In this document: piece by piece, positions 25,924 through 33,175 of the stretch | How positions within the stretch are numbered: position 1 is the stretch's first letter | How the letters are laid out: each line of letters opens with the position of its first letter | Made by a program: the position numbers and the translations under genes | The notes under the pieces: generated by a model | What the model saw: only the letters and a program-made list of their open reading frames with translations | Databases searched by the model: none | Told to the model about the DNA's origin: nothing | NCBI RefSeq assembly: GCF_900129345.1 | Contig: NZ_FQVK01000019.1 | Location: 1 to 64,000, forward strand | DNA length: 64,000 nucleotides | Direction of reading: 5' to 3' | Origin: Ruegeria intermedia | Lineage (GTDB): Bacteria > Pseudomonadota > Alphaproteobacteria > Rhodobacterales > Rhodobacteraceae

Positions 25924-26546
25924 CGCCGGATCTCCAGGAGCGGGATGGAGGTGATCGAGCCGAGCCGCTCGAGATCGAGCGTCACGTCGAGCGCGTCGGT
26001 GTCGAAGCGGACGGCCACGTCGAACTCGAAGCCCGCGGTGACGGCGACGCCCGTGGCGGGAGCCGTGTCGAAGGTCACGACGCCGGTGGTCGTGTCGATG
26101 GACCACCCATCCAGTTGCTCCGCGCCGTCAAGCGCGACACGCACCGTGCCGGCGACCGGCTTGGTGATCGTCCGCACCCATGTCTGGCTGCCCGAGGCAT
26201 AGCGCTTGACCAGCTGAAACGCCGTTGTCACCCCATCGCCGGTGCCGATCGCCTGGTCGGTCGGTGCAGGCGTGCCCGACGGCAGGCAGGACTTGTAATC
26301 GGCCCAATCCTTGAAGCGGAAGCCGTAGAGCCGCCCGTTGCGCGCCTCGAAGAAGGCGATGACGGCGGCGAGTTCGTCGGCGCGGCGAATGCCATAGGCC
26401 ACATCGTAGCGCCGTCGCGAGTTGGCCCAGCTGGCATTCCTCTCCTCGTCGCCGGAGGCGAGCTCGACGATCTGCGTGCGCCGCTCCGGCCCGCCGCGCG
26501 CACCCCGGCTGATGTTGTCGGGAAACCGGACCTCGTGAAACGCCAT
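25920..26546 (-). CDS. DUF2460 tail protein (GTA Orfg12-like)
   Basis: A 208-residue DUF2460 protein, the distal tail protein of GTA-like tails. The start MAFHEVRFPDNISRGARGGP is diagnostic, and the segment YGFRFKDWADYK near 90 is highly conserved in the family. It caps the tail tube and joins it to the tail-tip hub. In Rhodobacter GTA it is directly followed by the DUF2163 gene; here a lysis cassette intervenes. A longer in-frame start upstream was rejected because the family begins here. Confidence 0.93.
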   Translation of the reverse strand: MAFHEVRFPDNISRGARGGPERRTQIVELASGDEERNASWANSRRRYDVAYGIRRADELAAVIAFFEARNGRLYGFRFKDWADYKSCLPSGTPAPTDQAIGTGDGVTTAFQLVKRYASGSQTWVRTITKPVAGTVRVALDGAEQLDGWSIDTTTGVVTFDTAPATGVAVTAGFEFDVAVRFDTDALDVTLDLERLGSITSIPLLEIRR

Positions 26547-26607
26547 CAAGTTTCTCCATGGATCGTGCTCTGGCCCCCGCAACCGGTTCCCACTTGCGGG
26601 GTCGCAC

Positions 26608-29025
26608 TCATAGGCCCCTCCGCCCGAGCGAGACCGCGCGGGCAATGTCGGCCGCGATCTGCGTGCGCGACCGGCGGAAGCTTTCGGCATCGCGGGAATT
26701 GATGTTGATCGTGACGCCCCCGCCCGCGCCATAAGCCTGCGCCTCGCGGCGCGAGAGCACGCGCTCACCGCGTTGCAGGATGGCCGGCACCTCGTCAGGA
26801 CGCAGCCCGGCCCAGCCGCCGGAATGCATCCTTGGCGCGGCGGCGAAGGCCATGGCCGGAACCATGCGCGAGGGCCCGGCAGAGCCGACCATCCCGCCCG
26901 CATGCAGGACGTTGGCAAAAATACCGCCCGCGCCGGAGAACACGCCGGAGAGCGCATTGGCGATCGGCCCGAGGATGAAGCGCCGCGCCGCCAGCTGGGC
27001 GAGATCAGCCAGCAGCGAGGTGACGAGGTCGCGGAAGTTCAGCTTGCCTGTCTTCACGAACTGGCCCACCGCGTTCTCCGCCGACTGGAAGGCGCCGACG
27101 AGGCTCTGGCCGATATCGCCGCCGATGTCGCGGGCCTTGCTGGCATAGTCGGAGAGCGCAGACGTGACCGCCTGCCAGCCGGTGACGGCAGCCTCAGTCG
27201 CGGGCTCCGCTGCCGCAGCTGCAGCCCCTGCAGCCGCACCGGCTCCCGCGGCGGCACGTCTGGCATCGCCGAGCGCCGTTTCCAGCCGCTCGGCCGCACC
27301 GGTGGCCTCGGTCAGCGCATCCGCGCTCGCCCCGTCGGTGCTGCGCACGGCATCGCGCAGGGCCTGCCAGCTTTCGAGGGGCGCGCGGGCCCCTTCGGCC
27401 AGATCGCGCGCCGCGCCGCGATAAAGGTTCGCGGACTCGAGCGCCCTGCTCGCCGCCTCGGTCAGACCGAGATCGGGCGCAGTGAGCGGGTTGTCCTCGA
27501 AGGCCCGGTCGAACGCCGCCTGCGCAGCTGTCGTGGCGGCATTGGCCGCGCCCTCGAAGCGGTTCTCGATCTCGCCGAGGTCGAGGTCGGGCACCAGCGA
27601 GATGCGGCGCTCCGACCCGAGCGCTTCGAGCCCTTGATTGATGCCGCCGATGAAGCCGTTGATGCGCGAGACCACGCCGTTCAGCATCGCCTCGACGCCG
27701 TCGACCAGGCTGTTGGCCGCCTGGAACGCCAGATCGCCGATGGCGGCGGGCAGCAGGCCCCAGATCGCCTTGATCGCCTCATAGGCGCCCTCGAACGTGT
27801 TCGCGGCCGTGTTGCCGAAACCCACCATGCTCTCGATGGCGCTCTGCATGCCCGAGGCGGCGTCGGCCTTCAGGTCGAAGAACATCGCCGTGGCCGCAGC
27901 GCCCGCCGCCGCCGCGCCCATGCGGATCCGCTCCCAGACCTCGACCGCGAGGTCCTTCAGGAGCGACATCGCCTCGCCGAAACCGCCTGCGCCGGAGACG
28001 AGACGGGTGAACTGGTAGACGAGTTCGCCCGCGCCCACGATCAGCGCCCCGATGCCGGTCCGGATCAGCGCCCCGCGCAGCACGACGAGCGCGGTTGCGA
28101 ACCCACGGACCGAGAACGCGGCAGCTGCCAGCCCGGCGACCCAGCGACCGGCGAGGAAAGCTGCAAAGGTCGCGGCATAGGTGGTCAGGCGGCCGATGTT
28201 GTCGAAGAGCCCGCGGATCGCGATGCCCAGCGGCCCGGTGCGGCTTGCAACAGACGCCATCGCATCTGCGACCGCTTCCAGTGCGGGTGCCGCAGCGACG
28301 GCCAGCTGGTTCGAGAGACCGCGCCAGATGAGGCCGAGGCGCGAGATCGCGTCGTTGGTCCGCTCGATCTGGTCGGCGTCCTGCTCCGACACGACGACGC
28401 CGAAGGCAAGAACGTCCTCCGTCGCCTGGCGCAGCGTCGCGGTGTCGATCCGCGACATGGCGATGGAGCCTTCCTCGCCGAAAAGCTGGCCTGCGACAGC
28501 CGCGCGTTCGGCGGCAGGCACGAAGCTCTCGATGGCGGCGTTGATCGCGCCGACGCGCTGGTCCAGCGGCAGGGCGATCAGGTCGGTGGCGGAAAGCCCC
28601 AGCCGGTCGAGCGCGTCGGCGGCCGGTCCGGTCCCGGCGGCCGCCTGGCTGAGACGGCGGGTCAGATCCTTGGTGGCCTGTTCGATCCCGGACATGGAAA
28701 CACCCGCCAGTTCGCCCGCGCGCTCGAGCGTCTGGATCGAGGCGACCGTAGTGCCGAGCGACTGCGCGAGCTTCGCCTGCGCATCGACGGTCTGGAGTCC
28801 GGAGCGCACCATGGCCACCCCGGCGGCGGTGGCAGCGGCGACGGCGGCCGCGGCGGCCACGCGAACCCGGCGCGAGAAGGCCGCGAGCCGGGCATTAGCC
28901 GCCTCCATCTCGCGGCTGAGCCGTCCGAAGCCGCGCGACCCGGCCTCGCCCACGCCTTCCAACTCGGCGCGCACCTGCCGTCCGCCCACGGCCGCGAGGC
29001 GGACGCTAACCCGTTTTTCCGCCAT
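26608..29025 (-). CDS. Tail tape measure protein
   Basis: An 805-residue protein with the features of a tape measure: a coiled-coil N-terminus (LSREMEAANARLAAF), long Ala-rich helices, hydrophobic stretches (about 40-60 and 270-340) and a C-terminal segment with FRDLVTSLLADLAQLAARRF, typical of lambda-like phages. It fixes tail length and is injected with the DNA. It overlaps the end of the frameshifted chaperone reading frame by 20 bp, the standard layout in siphophages. Its size suggests a tail of roughly ordinary siphophage length. Confidence 0.9.
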   Translation of the reverse strand: MAEKRVSVRLAAVGGRQVRAELEGVGEAGSRGFGRLSREMEAANARLAAFSRRVRVAAAAAVAAATAAGVAMVRSGLQTVDAQAKLAQSLGTTVASIQTLERAGELAGVSMSGIEQATKDLTRRLSQAAAGTGPAADALDRLGLSATDLIALPLDQRVGAINAAIESFVPAAERAAVAGQLFGEEGSIAMSRIDTATLRQATEDVLAFGVVVSEQDADQIERTNDAISRLGLIWRGLSNQLAVAAAPALEAVADAMASVASRTGPLGIAIRGLFDNIGRLTTYAATFAAFLAGRWVAGLAAAAFSVRGFATALVVLRGALIRTGIGALIVGAGELVYQFTRLVSGAGGFGEAMSLLKDLAVEVWERIRMGAAAAGAAATAMFFDLKADAASGMQSAIESMVGFGNTAANTFEGAYEAIKAIWGLLPAAIGDLAFQAANSLVDGVEAMLNGVVSRINGFIGGINQGLEALGSERRISLVPDLDLGEIENRFEGAANAATTAAQAAFDRAFEDNPLTAPDLGLTEAASRALESANLYRGAARDLAEGARAPLESWQALRDAVRSTDGASADALTEATGAAERLETALGDARRAAAGAGAAAGAAAAAAEPATEAAVTGWQAVTSALSDYASKARDIGGDIGQSLVGAFQSAENAVGQFVKTGKLNFRDLVTSLLADLAQLAARRFILGPIANALSGVFSGAGGIFANVLHAGGMVGSAGPSRMVPAMAFAAAPRMHSGGWAGLRPDEVPAILQRGERVLSRREAQAYGAGGGVTININSRDAESFRRSRTQIAADIARAVSLGRRGL

Positions 29026-29682
29026 GAGAGTGATCCATCTGTTCGTTGAGTTTGGCGACCATCACCGCTTCGATGACGGGCAGCAGTTCGGCCATGGCGA
29101 GCGGCGGCACGCCGAGGGCGTCACCGAGCGCTAGTGCCGCCGACATGTCCCAGCCGATCACCGCACCGGGCAGGACGCGCAGTTGGCCGCCGAGACGGCC
29201 GACCAGGTCCCAGACCTGCCAACCCTCCGGTGTTTCCGGACGGTTCAGCCGCGCCGGGCAGTCCGGGCAGGCTTTCGCGCAGGCTTCGCAGTATCGGTCG
29301 CCCCCGCCGAAGGACCATTCGGCGAGGGCGCGGAGGCGTTTTTTTCCTGTTCCAGCAGCAGGCCCTTCGAGACATAGGTCAGCTGGAACGCCTCGAAGAT
29401 CGGCCAGACATCGAGAAGCGCGTCGATGGCCTCGGGGCTTGGCTCGATAGGTTTGCCGTCCGCGTCGCCGATGCCGTCCCAGGCGAGCACCGCCCGGCGC
29501 GCCAGCGCCTTGGCGAAGGCAACGGCGCGTTCCTCGTCGGAGGCGTCCTCGGGCACGGCTTCCACGGCCGGATCGCTGCGCGTCGCCACCATCAGCGCGG
29601 TGGTCAGCGGGCGCATCTGCACCCTCACGCCGGGCGAAAGCTCGTGCCAGCGCGGCGCGTTCGTCAGATCGAGCGTCAGCAT
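29006..29682 (-). CDS. Tail assembly chaperone, -1 frameshift product (GT-like)
   Basis: This is the long form made by a -1 ribosomal shift at the slippery heptamer at 29344-29338. Upstream it shares the first about 113 residues of the short chaperone; downstream it reads KKRLRALAEWSFGGGDRYC and continues for about 110 residues to a stop inside the tape-measure start. The extra domain has a Cys cluster (C-x2-C-x3-C-x2-C) that could bind metal, then a helical part (GWDMSAALALGDALG). In lambda the equivalent G/GT pair loads the tape measure with tail-tube subunits. The listed span has a one-base step at the shift, so a plain translation of it will not be in frame. Confidence 0.8.
29245..29682 (-). 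CDS. Tail assembly chaperone, short form (G-like)
   Basis: A 145-residue protein starting MLTLDLTNAPRWHELSPGV, a GTA/lambda G-like tail assembly chaperone located between the tail tube and tape-measure genes. The last 30 residues are low-complexity (Pro, Ala, Lys), as expected for the unshifted product past a frameshift site. The start overlaps the tail-tube stop as TGATG. It acts in the cytoplasm during tail assembly and is not part of the virion. Confidence 0.85.
   Translation of the reverse strand: MLTLDLTNAPRWHELSPGVRVQMRPLTTALMVATRSDPAVEAVPEDASDEERAVAFAKALARRAVLAWDGIGDADGKPIEPSPEAIDALLDVWPIFEAFQLTYVSKGLLLEQEKNASAPSPNGPSAGATDTAKPARKPARTARRG
29299..29344 (-). promoter_or_regulatory. Programmed -1 ribosomal frameshift signal
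   Basis: On the minus strand the heptamer A AAA AAC (29344-29338) lies in the correct frame of the chaperone gene. After a 7-base spacer comes a strong stem-loop: CGCCC and CGCCGAA pair with TTCGGCG and GGGCG around a 6-base loop (29299-29330). Heptamer, spacer and structure are all canonical, and the -1 frame is open to a stop overlapping the tape-measure gene. Confidence 0.85.
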
Positions 29683-30626
29683 CAATAAGTCTCCACATCG
29701 TTCACGAGGGTGGCGGTGCACATCCGGCCGACCACGCTGTCGCGCGCGGCCTGCCAGTCGAAGGTGGCCTGCACGCCCTGCGGCCCGGAAATCTCGATGC
29801 GCGGGCGCGGCAGGTAGACGGCGTGCACGGTGAAGGTGAAGCTCTCGCCCGAGGGCAGCACGTAGGCGAACTCCATCTCGCAGGCCTCGCCGTTGATGGC
29901 CTGCGTGACCAGCGTCTGGTCGGCGAAGCGGACCTCGATCCGGCCGGTCAGCGCGGCGATGGAGGGGTCCGCACCGTCGATCCTGCCATCACTCCGGATC
30001 GTCTCGATCCGGTCGAGGTTGTTGGCATAGGTGATCTCGGCCGAGACCACGTTGCCGAGGGCGGAGCCATTCCGCGTGATCGACCCGTTGAAATGGCCGA
30101 AGCGCTTCAGTTCCAGCGCGGCGGGTGTCCCGGCGCTGGTGGTCGTGCCCACCGTCTCGCCCTGCGCGACCAGTCGCGCAGTTGCCGTCAGCAGGCCGGA
30201 GCGCTGCATCTGCCAGGTGATCTGGTCGAGCACGCAGCCGGAATACATCGCATAGCGCGGCACCTCCGGCATGCCGGTTTCGATCGACATGCTGGGCAGC
30301 GTCCACGACCCCGACTGGAACTCGTGCGTGAACGGCCCCGGAGCCGTGCCTGTCGTTGCAGGTGGCCCGAACGCGGCTTTCAGCCAGAATCCGAAGGCCC
30401 CGGCGTCGAGCGGCACGACGACGTCGCCATCGGCGGTCACCGCGTCCCTCACCGGGGCCAGCGGATCGCGGCCATAGCCGAGAAGCTCCGAGTTGAGCAG
30501 CGGCTGCTCCGCGCCGAGCGAGGTGCTGGCGAAGGGCATGCGGGTGAAGCCGCTCACGGGCGGCGTTCCATAGGTCGTCTCGAACGCAAGCGCCATCTGC
30601 GCCCGCGCCCCCTGGGCTCGTGCCAT
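29682..30626 (-). CDS. Major tail tube protein
   Basis: A 314-residue protein of the phage_tube_2 type. It starts MARAQGARAQMALAFETTYGTPP, a common opening of this family, and is beta-rich with paired strands (FNGSITRNGSALGNVVSA) and a C-terminal EISGPQGVQATFDWQ region, as in tail-tube subunits. It would polymerise into the tail tube around the tape measure. Its place just upstream of the chaperone/tape-measure pair supports the call. The stop overlaps the chaperone start. Confidence 0.85.
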   Translation of the reverse strand: MARAQGARAQMALAFETTYGTPPVSGFTRMPFASTSLGAEQPLLNSELLGYGRDPLAPVRDAVTADGDVVVPLDAGAFGFWLKAAFGPPATTGTAPGPFTHEFQSGSWTLPSMSIETGMPEVPRYAMYSGCVLDQITWQMQRSGLLTATARLVAQGETVGTTTSAGTPAALELKRFGHFNGSITRNGSALGNVVSAEITYANNLDRIETIRSDGRIDGADPSIAALTGRIEVRFADQTLVTQAINGEACEMEFAYVLPSGESFTFTVHAVYLPRPRIEISGPQGVQATFDWQAARDSVVGRMCTATLVNDVETY

Positions 30627-30650
30627 GGTGTTCTCCTGGGGTTGTCGGGG

Positions 30651-31070
30651 TCAGGCCAGCGGATCGGCCGTGGAATAATGCAGGACCACCGGGATCACGG
30701 CGGCTTTCAGGCTCGCCGCGCCCTCGATGGGCAAATCGACTGGCCTCGGCGCTTCCGCCTCCACCCAGTCGCAGAGCCCGCCAAGAGTGCGATCGGTGGC
30801 GAGCGCCGCGCCGATGCTGGCGGTCAACGTGTCGAAGGCGGCGTCACGGTCGGCACCCTGCACGACCGCCTCGATCTCGGCGCGGTGCTGGTAGTGGTAG
30901 GCGAGCGGCGACAGCGTCACCTCCGGCTCCCCCGGAACCCCATCGCGCAGGATCAGCAGCCCCTCGGCCGGAACGCGCTCGGGCAGCACCTCGCCGCGGA
31001 GCGCAGTGGCGGGCAGCGCCGAGAGCCGCGCATGCAGCGCGGTGAGGATGGTTTCGCGAGGGGTTGGCAT
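30651..31070 (-). CDS. Tail terminator/completion-like protein
   Basis: A 139-residue protein starting MPTPRETILTALHARL, with the alpha-beta pattern of small tail-completion proteins (DUF3168/gpU-like): an N-terminal helix, a central set of strands (YHYQHRAEIEAVV) and a long helix (AFDTLTASIGAAL). It sits directly upstream of the tube gene, where tail terminator genes occur. Databases sometimes label relatives as acyl-CoA transferase; nothing here supports such an enzyme. The assignment is positional and structural inference. Confidence 0.6.
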   Translation of the reverse strand: MPTPRETILTALHARLSALPATALRGEVLPERVPAEGLLILRDGVPGEPEVTLSPLAYHYQHRAEIEAVVQGADRDAAFDTLTASIGAALATDRTLGGLCDWVEAEAPRPVDLPIEGAASLKAAVIPVVLHYSTADPLA

Positions 31071-31144
31071 GGCATATTTCTCGAGGCAGAGCGCTCAGCG
31101 CCAGTTCCGCAGATAGGCGACCGGAAACCAGAGCGAGCGCAGGA

Positions 31145-31753
31145 TCAATCGCTTTCGACAGCCTCGGGAAAATCCGTGGCGGAGCATCGGATGCCGTCAG
31201 CTCGCGTATAGAGCATGCTTCCCTCCACGCCCGCGAGGATGTCGCCATCCACCTCGAACTCGGGGAACTGACGCAGGAACGGCGTTGCACCGCAGCCCGG
31301 TACGGCGCATTCCGGCCGGGACTTCGGGCAACGATTGAAGTTACAGAGCCTGCCGAGATAGGCGTCGCTGCCCGGCTCGAACAGAAACACGTCGACCTGA
31401 TGGTCTGCCACGCCGAAATCCTGTTGACGTTCGTGCTCGGCCCTCAGCGCCGCCGCCTTCGCGCGCCTCAACTCGCCGAGGACGGTCAGGTCGTCGAGCC
31501 ACAGAGCGAGGTCGAGATCCTTGCACTCGTGCCAGAGTGGAATGCCACGGCGACGATACGGGGCGAAACGCGGCACCTCCTTCCACAGGGGCTTGGCAAC
31601 CGATCCGATGACCGCGATCGCGACAACCTGCGGGAAGCTGCACCAGGCATTCGTGATCGCGTCCGCCGCACGCCGGAAGTGCCGTTGCGTCCGTAACAGA
31701 TGGGCGTTGTCCTGTTTCAGTCGGTCGGTTGATGGCATTGCATAGCTCGGCAT
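31145..31753 (-). CDS. Nucleotidyltransferase-fold protein, cargo in the tail operon
   Basis: A protein of about 202 residues with a recognisable nucleotidyltransferase core: AIAVIGSVAKPLWKE supplies the Gly-Ser motif near 45, and KDLDLALWLDD near 78 gives the paired Asp residues, with a later metal-ligand Asp in HQVDVFLF. A Cys-rich stretch follows (CNFNRCPKSRPECAVPGC). It is unlike any virion protein and lies on the same strand between two connector/tail genes, so it looks like a moron. Possible roles are tRNA or protein modification, or an antitoxin-like or defence function; I cannot choose. The start is uncertain, as an ATG at 31738 is also in frame. The 75-bp gap after it may hold its own signals. 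Confidence 0.6.
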   Translation of the reverse strand: MPSYAMPSTDRLKQDNAHLLRTQRHFRRAADAITNAWCSFPQVVAIAVIGSVAKPLWKEVPRFAPYRRRGIPLWHECKDLDLALWLDDLTVLGELRRAKAAALRAEHERQQDFGVADHQVDVFLFEPGSDAYLGRLCNFNRCPKSRPECAVPGCGATPFLRQFPEFEVDGDILAGVEGSMLYTRADGIRCSATDFPEAVESD

Positions 31754-31814
31754 GGTTCGGCGCCCAGTCTGACCTTGTCCGGCTGCCGGCGCCAGCACGT
31801 TTGCTTTCAGGATC

Positions 31815-32447
31815 TCATCGAAGACGCCCCGCTATCCAGTTGGCCACGATCAACCCCGGCACGCTTTCCAACGCCCGGTCTGCATCCCGCGCGAGGTCCA
31901 GCCGCTTCGGCAACTTGACCTGCGGCACCAGCATGAAGATCGGCACCGTTGTGCGCCCACGGCCCGTCTTGGAGCGCGAAGCAACCCCGAGACCCCGACT
32001 GTTCAGTCGTCCCTCCGCGACAAGCAGGCTCGGGCCGCGGCGTCGGTAGACGAAGCGGAGGCGCAACCCACGGCGCCGCTCCCATTCGCCCGGGGTGATC
32101 CTGCCGCCGCGCATGCCCCGCCCGGCGGCTTCGGTCGGGATCGCCAGCCAGAACCCGTCCTTCGAGCGGATCAGCGGGCCGGTGTCGTGGGCGCCGACGA
32201 TGACCGGGGCCTTCGACCAGACCAGAGCCGCGGCGTTCAGGCTCTCGCCGGCCTTCGGGTAGGTCTGGCTGCGGATCGAGTTCGCCAGCCGCCGTCCGAG
32301 CCCTGCGCCGGTGATCTGACCCCGCCAGGCGGTCTTGAGCCCGGTGCCGGCCTCGCGCATGGCGGCAGTCACGGCCTTTTCGCCGGCCTTCACCTCGGCG
32401 GCCATGGCGGCGACGAGATCGGGGGTGATGTCGAGCTTCAGCTTCAT
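31815..32447 (-). CDS. DUF6441 phage protein (tail connector-like)
   Basis: A 210-residue DUF6441 protein starting MKLKLDITPDLVAAMAAEVKAG. The opening helix, the AWRGQITGAGLG segment and the conserved FVYRRRGPSLLVAEGRLN region are typical of this prophage family. Its position between the head-tail connector and the tail terminator resembles that of HK97 gp10-like proteins, so a role at the neck or tail start is likely. No enzymatic motif is visible. Confidence 0.8.
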   Translation of the reverse strand: MKLKLDITPDLVAAMAAEVKAGEKAVTAAMREAGTGLKTAWRGQITGAGLGRRLANSIRSQTYPKAGESLNAAALVWSKAPVIVGAHDTGPLIRSKDGFWLAIPTEAAGRGMRGGRITPGEWERRRGLRLRFVYRRRGPSLLVAEGRLNSRGLGVASRSKTGRGRTTVPIFMLVPQVKLPKRLDLARDADRALESVPGLIVANWIAGRLR

Positions 32448-32452
32448 CGCGA

Positions 32453-32764
32453 TCAGGCGGGGCGCAGGTCCACGGTCCAGACCAGCCGCTCGCGGTCACG
32501 GACAGGCTCGCCCTGGATGAGGAAGGCCTCGCCGTCGATCTCGATGCGATCGCCGGGGCGCGGGTTTGCGACCTCGGACACGCGCAAATCCAGTCGGGTG
32601 GTTTCCGACCAGATCCGCCCGTCGCCGAAGCCGGTGACATCGTCCGGCCGGCGCAGGATTGCGCGCACGAGCGACGGCGCCCCGCCCTCGGCGGTGTAGA
32701 CCACGTCGCGCGCAAGATGCGCGTCGGCGAAGAGCGCGTCGAGAGCGGCAGCGAAGGCGGTCAT
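32453..32764 (-). CDS. Head-tail connector/head closure-like protein
   Basis: A 103-residue protein that is mostly beta-strand (LRVSEVANPRPGDRIEIDGE, then ERLVWTVDLRPA), with the PGDxIxIDG pattern seen in phage head-tail joining proteins such as lambda FII. It lies between the DUF2190 protein and DUF6441 genes, and its start overlaps the preceding stop as TGATG. Family membership is inferred from pattern and order. Confidence 0.7.
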   Translation of the reverse strand: MTAFAAALDALFADAHLARDVVYTAEGGAPSLVRAILRRPDDVTGFGDGRIWSETTRLDLRVSEVANPRPGDRIEIDGEAFLIQGEPVRDRERLVWTVDLRPA

Positions 32765-33099
32765 CAGAACGCGCCGTTCAGCCGCACCCGGCCGATTGTG
32801 TCGCCTGCCCCGCCGGCGACCGCCTCGACCGCCACACCGATGAGCGTGTTGTCGGTGGCAACCGTGGTGCAGCGCTTGTTGGTGTCGTCCCAGTAGACCT
32901 TGTCGCCGACGGCCCATGCCTGGCTGCCGACCTTGGTGATGTCGAAGACGCCGACGAGCGCGGTCTCGATGGGATCGCCGAGGGCGGCGTCCCCGGCGGC
33001 GATGCCGAAGATGGAGCCGACGAGCAGGCCATCGCCGGAGGCGACGGCATAGGGCGCGGTCAGGGTGATGGTGTTGCCGGGCTGGACGTAGGTTTTCAT
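32764..33099 (-). CDS. DUF2190 head decoration-like protein
   Basis: A 111-residue DUF2190 protein starting MKTYVQPGNTITLTAPYAVASGD, with the conserved GDKVYWDDTNKRCTT segment near 75. DUF2190 proteins follow capsid genes in Mu-gpT and lambda-like phages and resemble capsid decoration/cement proteins. It lies 76 bp after the capsid gene, with a terminator-like hairpin in between, and overlaps the connector gene. Confidence 0.85.
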   Translation of the reverse strand: MKTYVQPGNTITLTAPYAVASGDGLLVGSIFGIAAGDAALGDPIETALVGVFDITKVGSQAWAVGDKVYWDDTNKRCTTVATDNTLIGVAVEAVAGGAGDTIGRVRLNGAF

Positions 33100-33124
33100 G
33101 ACGGGGTTCCTTTGGAAAGACGAA

Positions 33125-33146
33125 GGGCGGCCCGTCTGGACCGCCC
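33125..33146 (-). terminator. Hairpin after the capsid gene, partial terminator
   Basis: On the minus strand GGGCGGTCC pairs with GGGCCGCCC (8 of 9, loop AGAC) and is followed by TTCGTCTTTCC. It sits between the capsid and decoration genes, where attenuation would set the capsid-to-tail ratio. Confidence 0.45.
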
Positions 33147-33175
33147 GCGTGTCAGGGTTCAGCATTGGGTGCAGG

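Noticed and set aside
26773-29049. 758-codon rightward frame opposite the tape-measure gene
   Set aside because: It is the antisense shadow of a recognised tape-measure gene with low-complexity translation.
30651-31070. Acyl-CoA transferase
   Set aside because: The protein is far too short and has no CoA-transferase motif; position and pattern fit a tail-completion protein.
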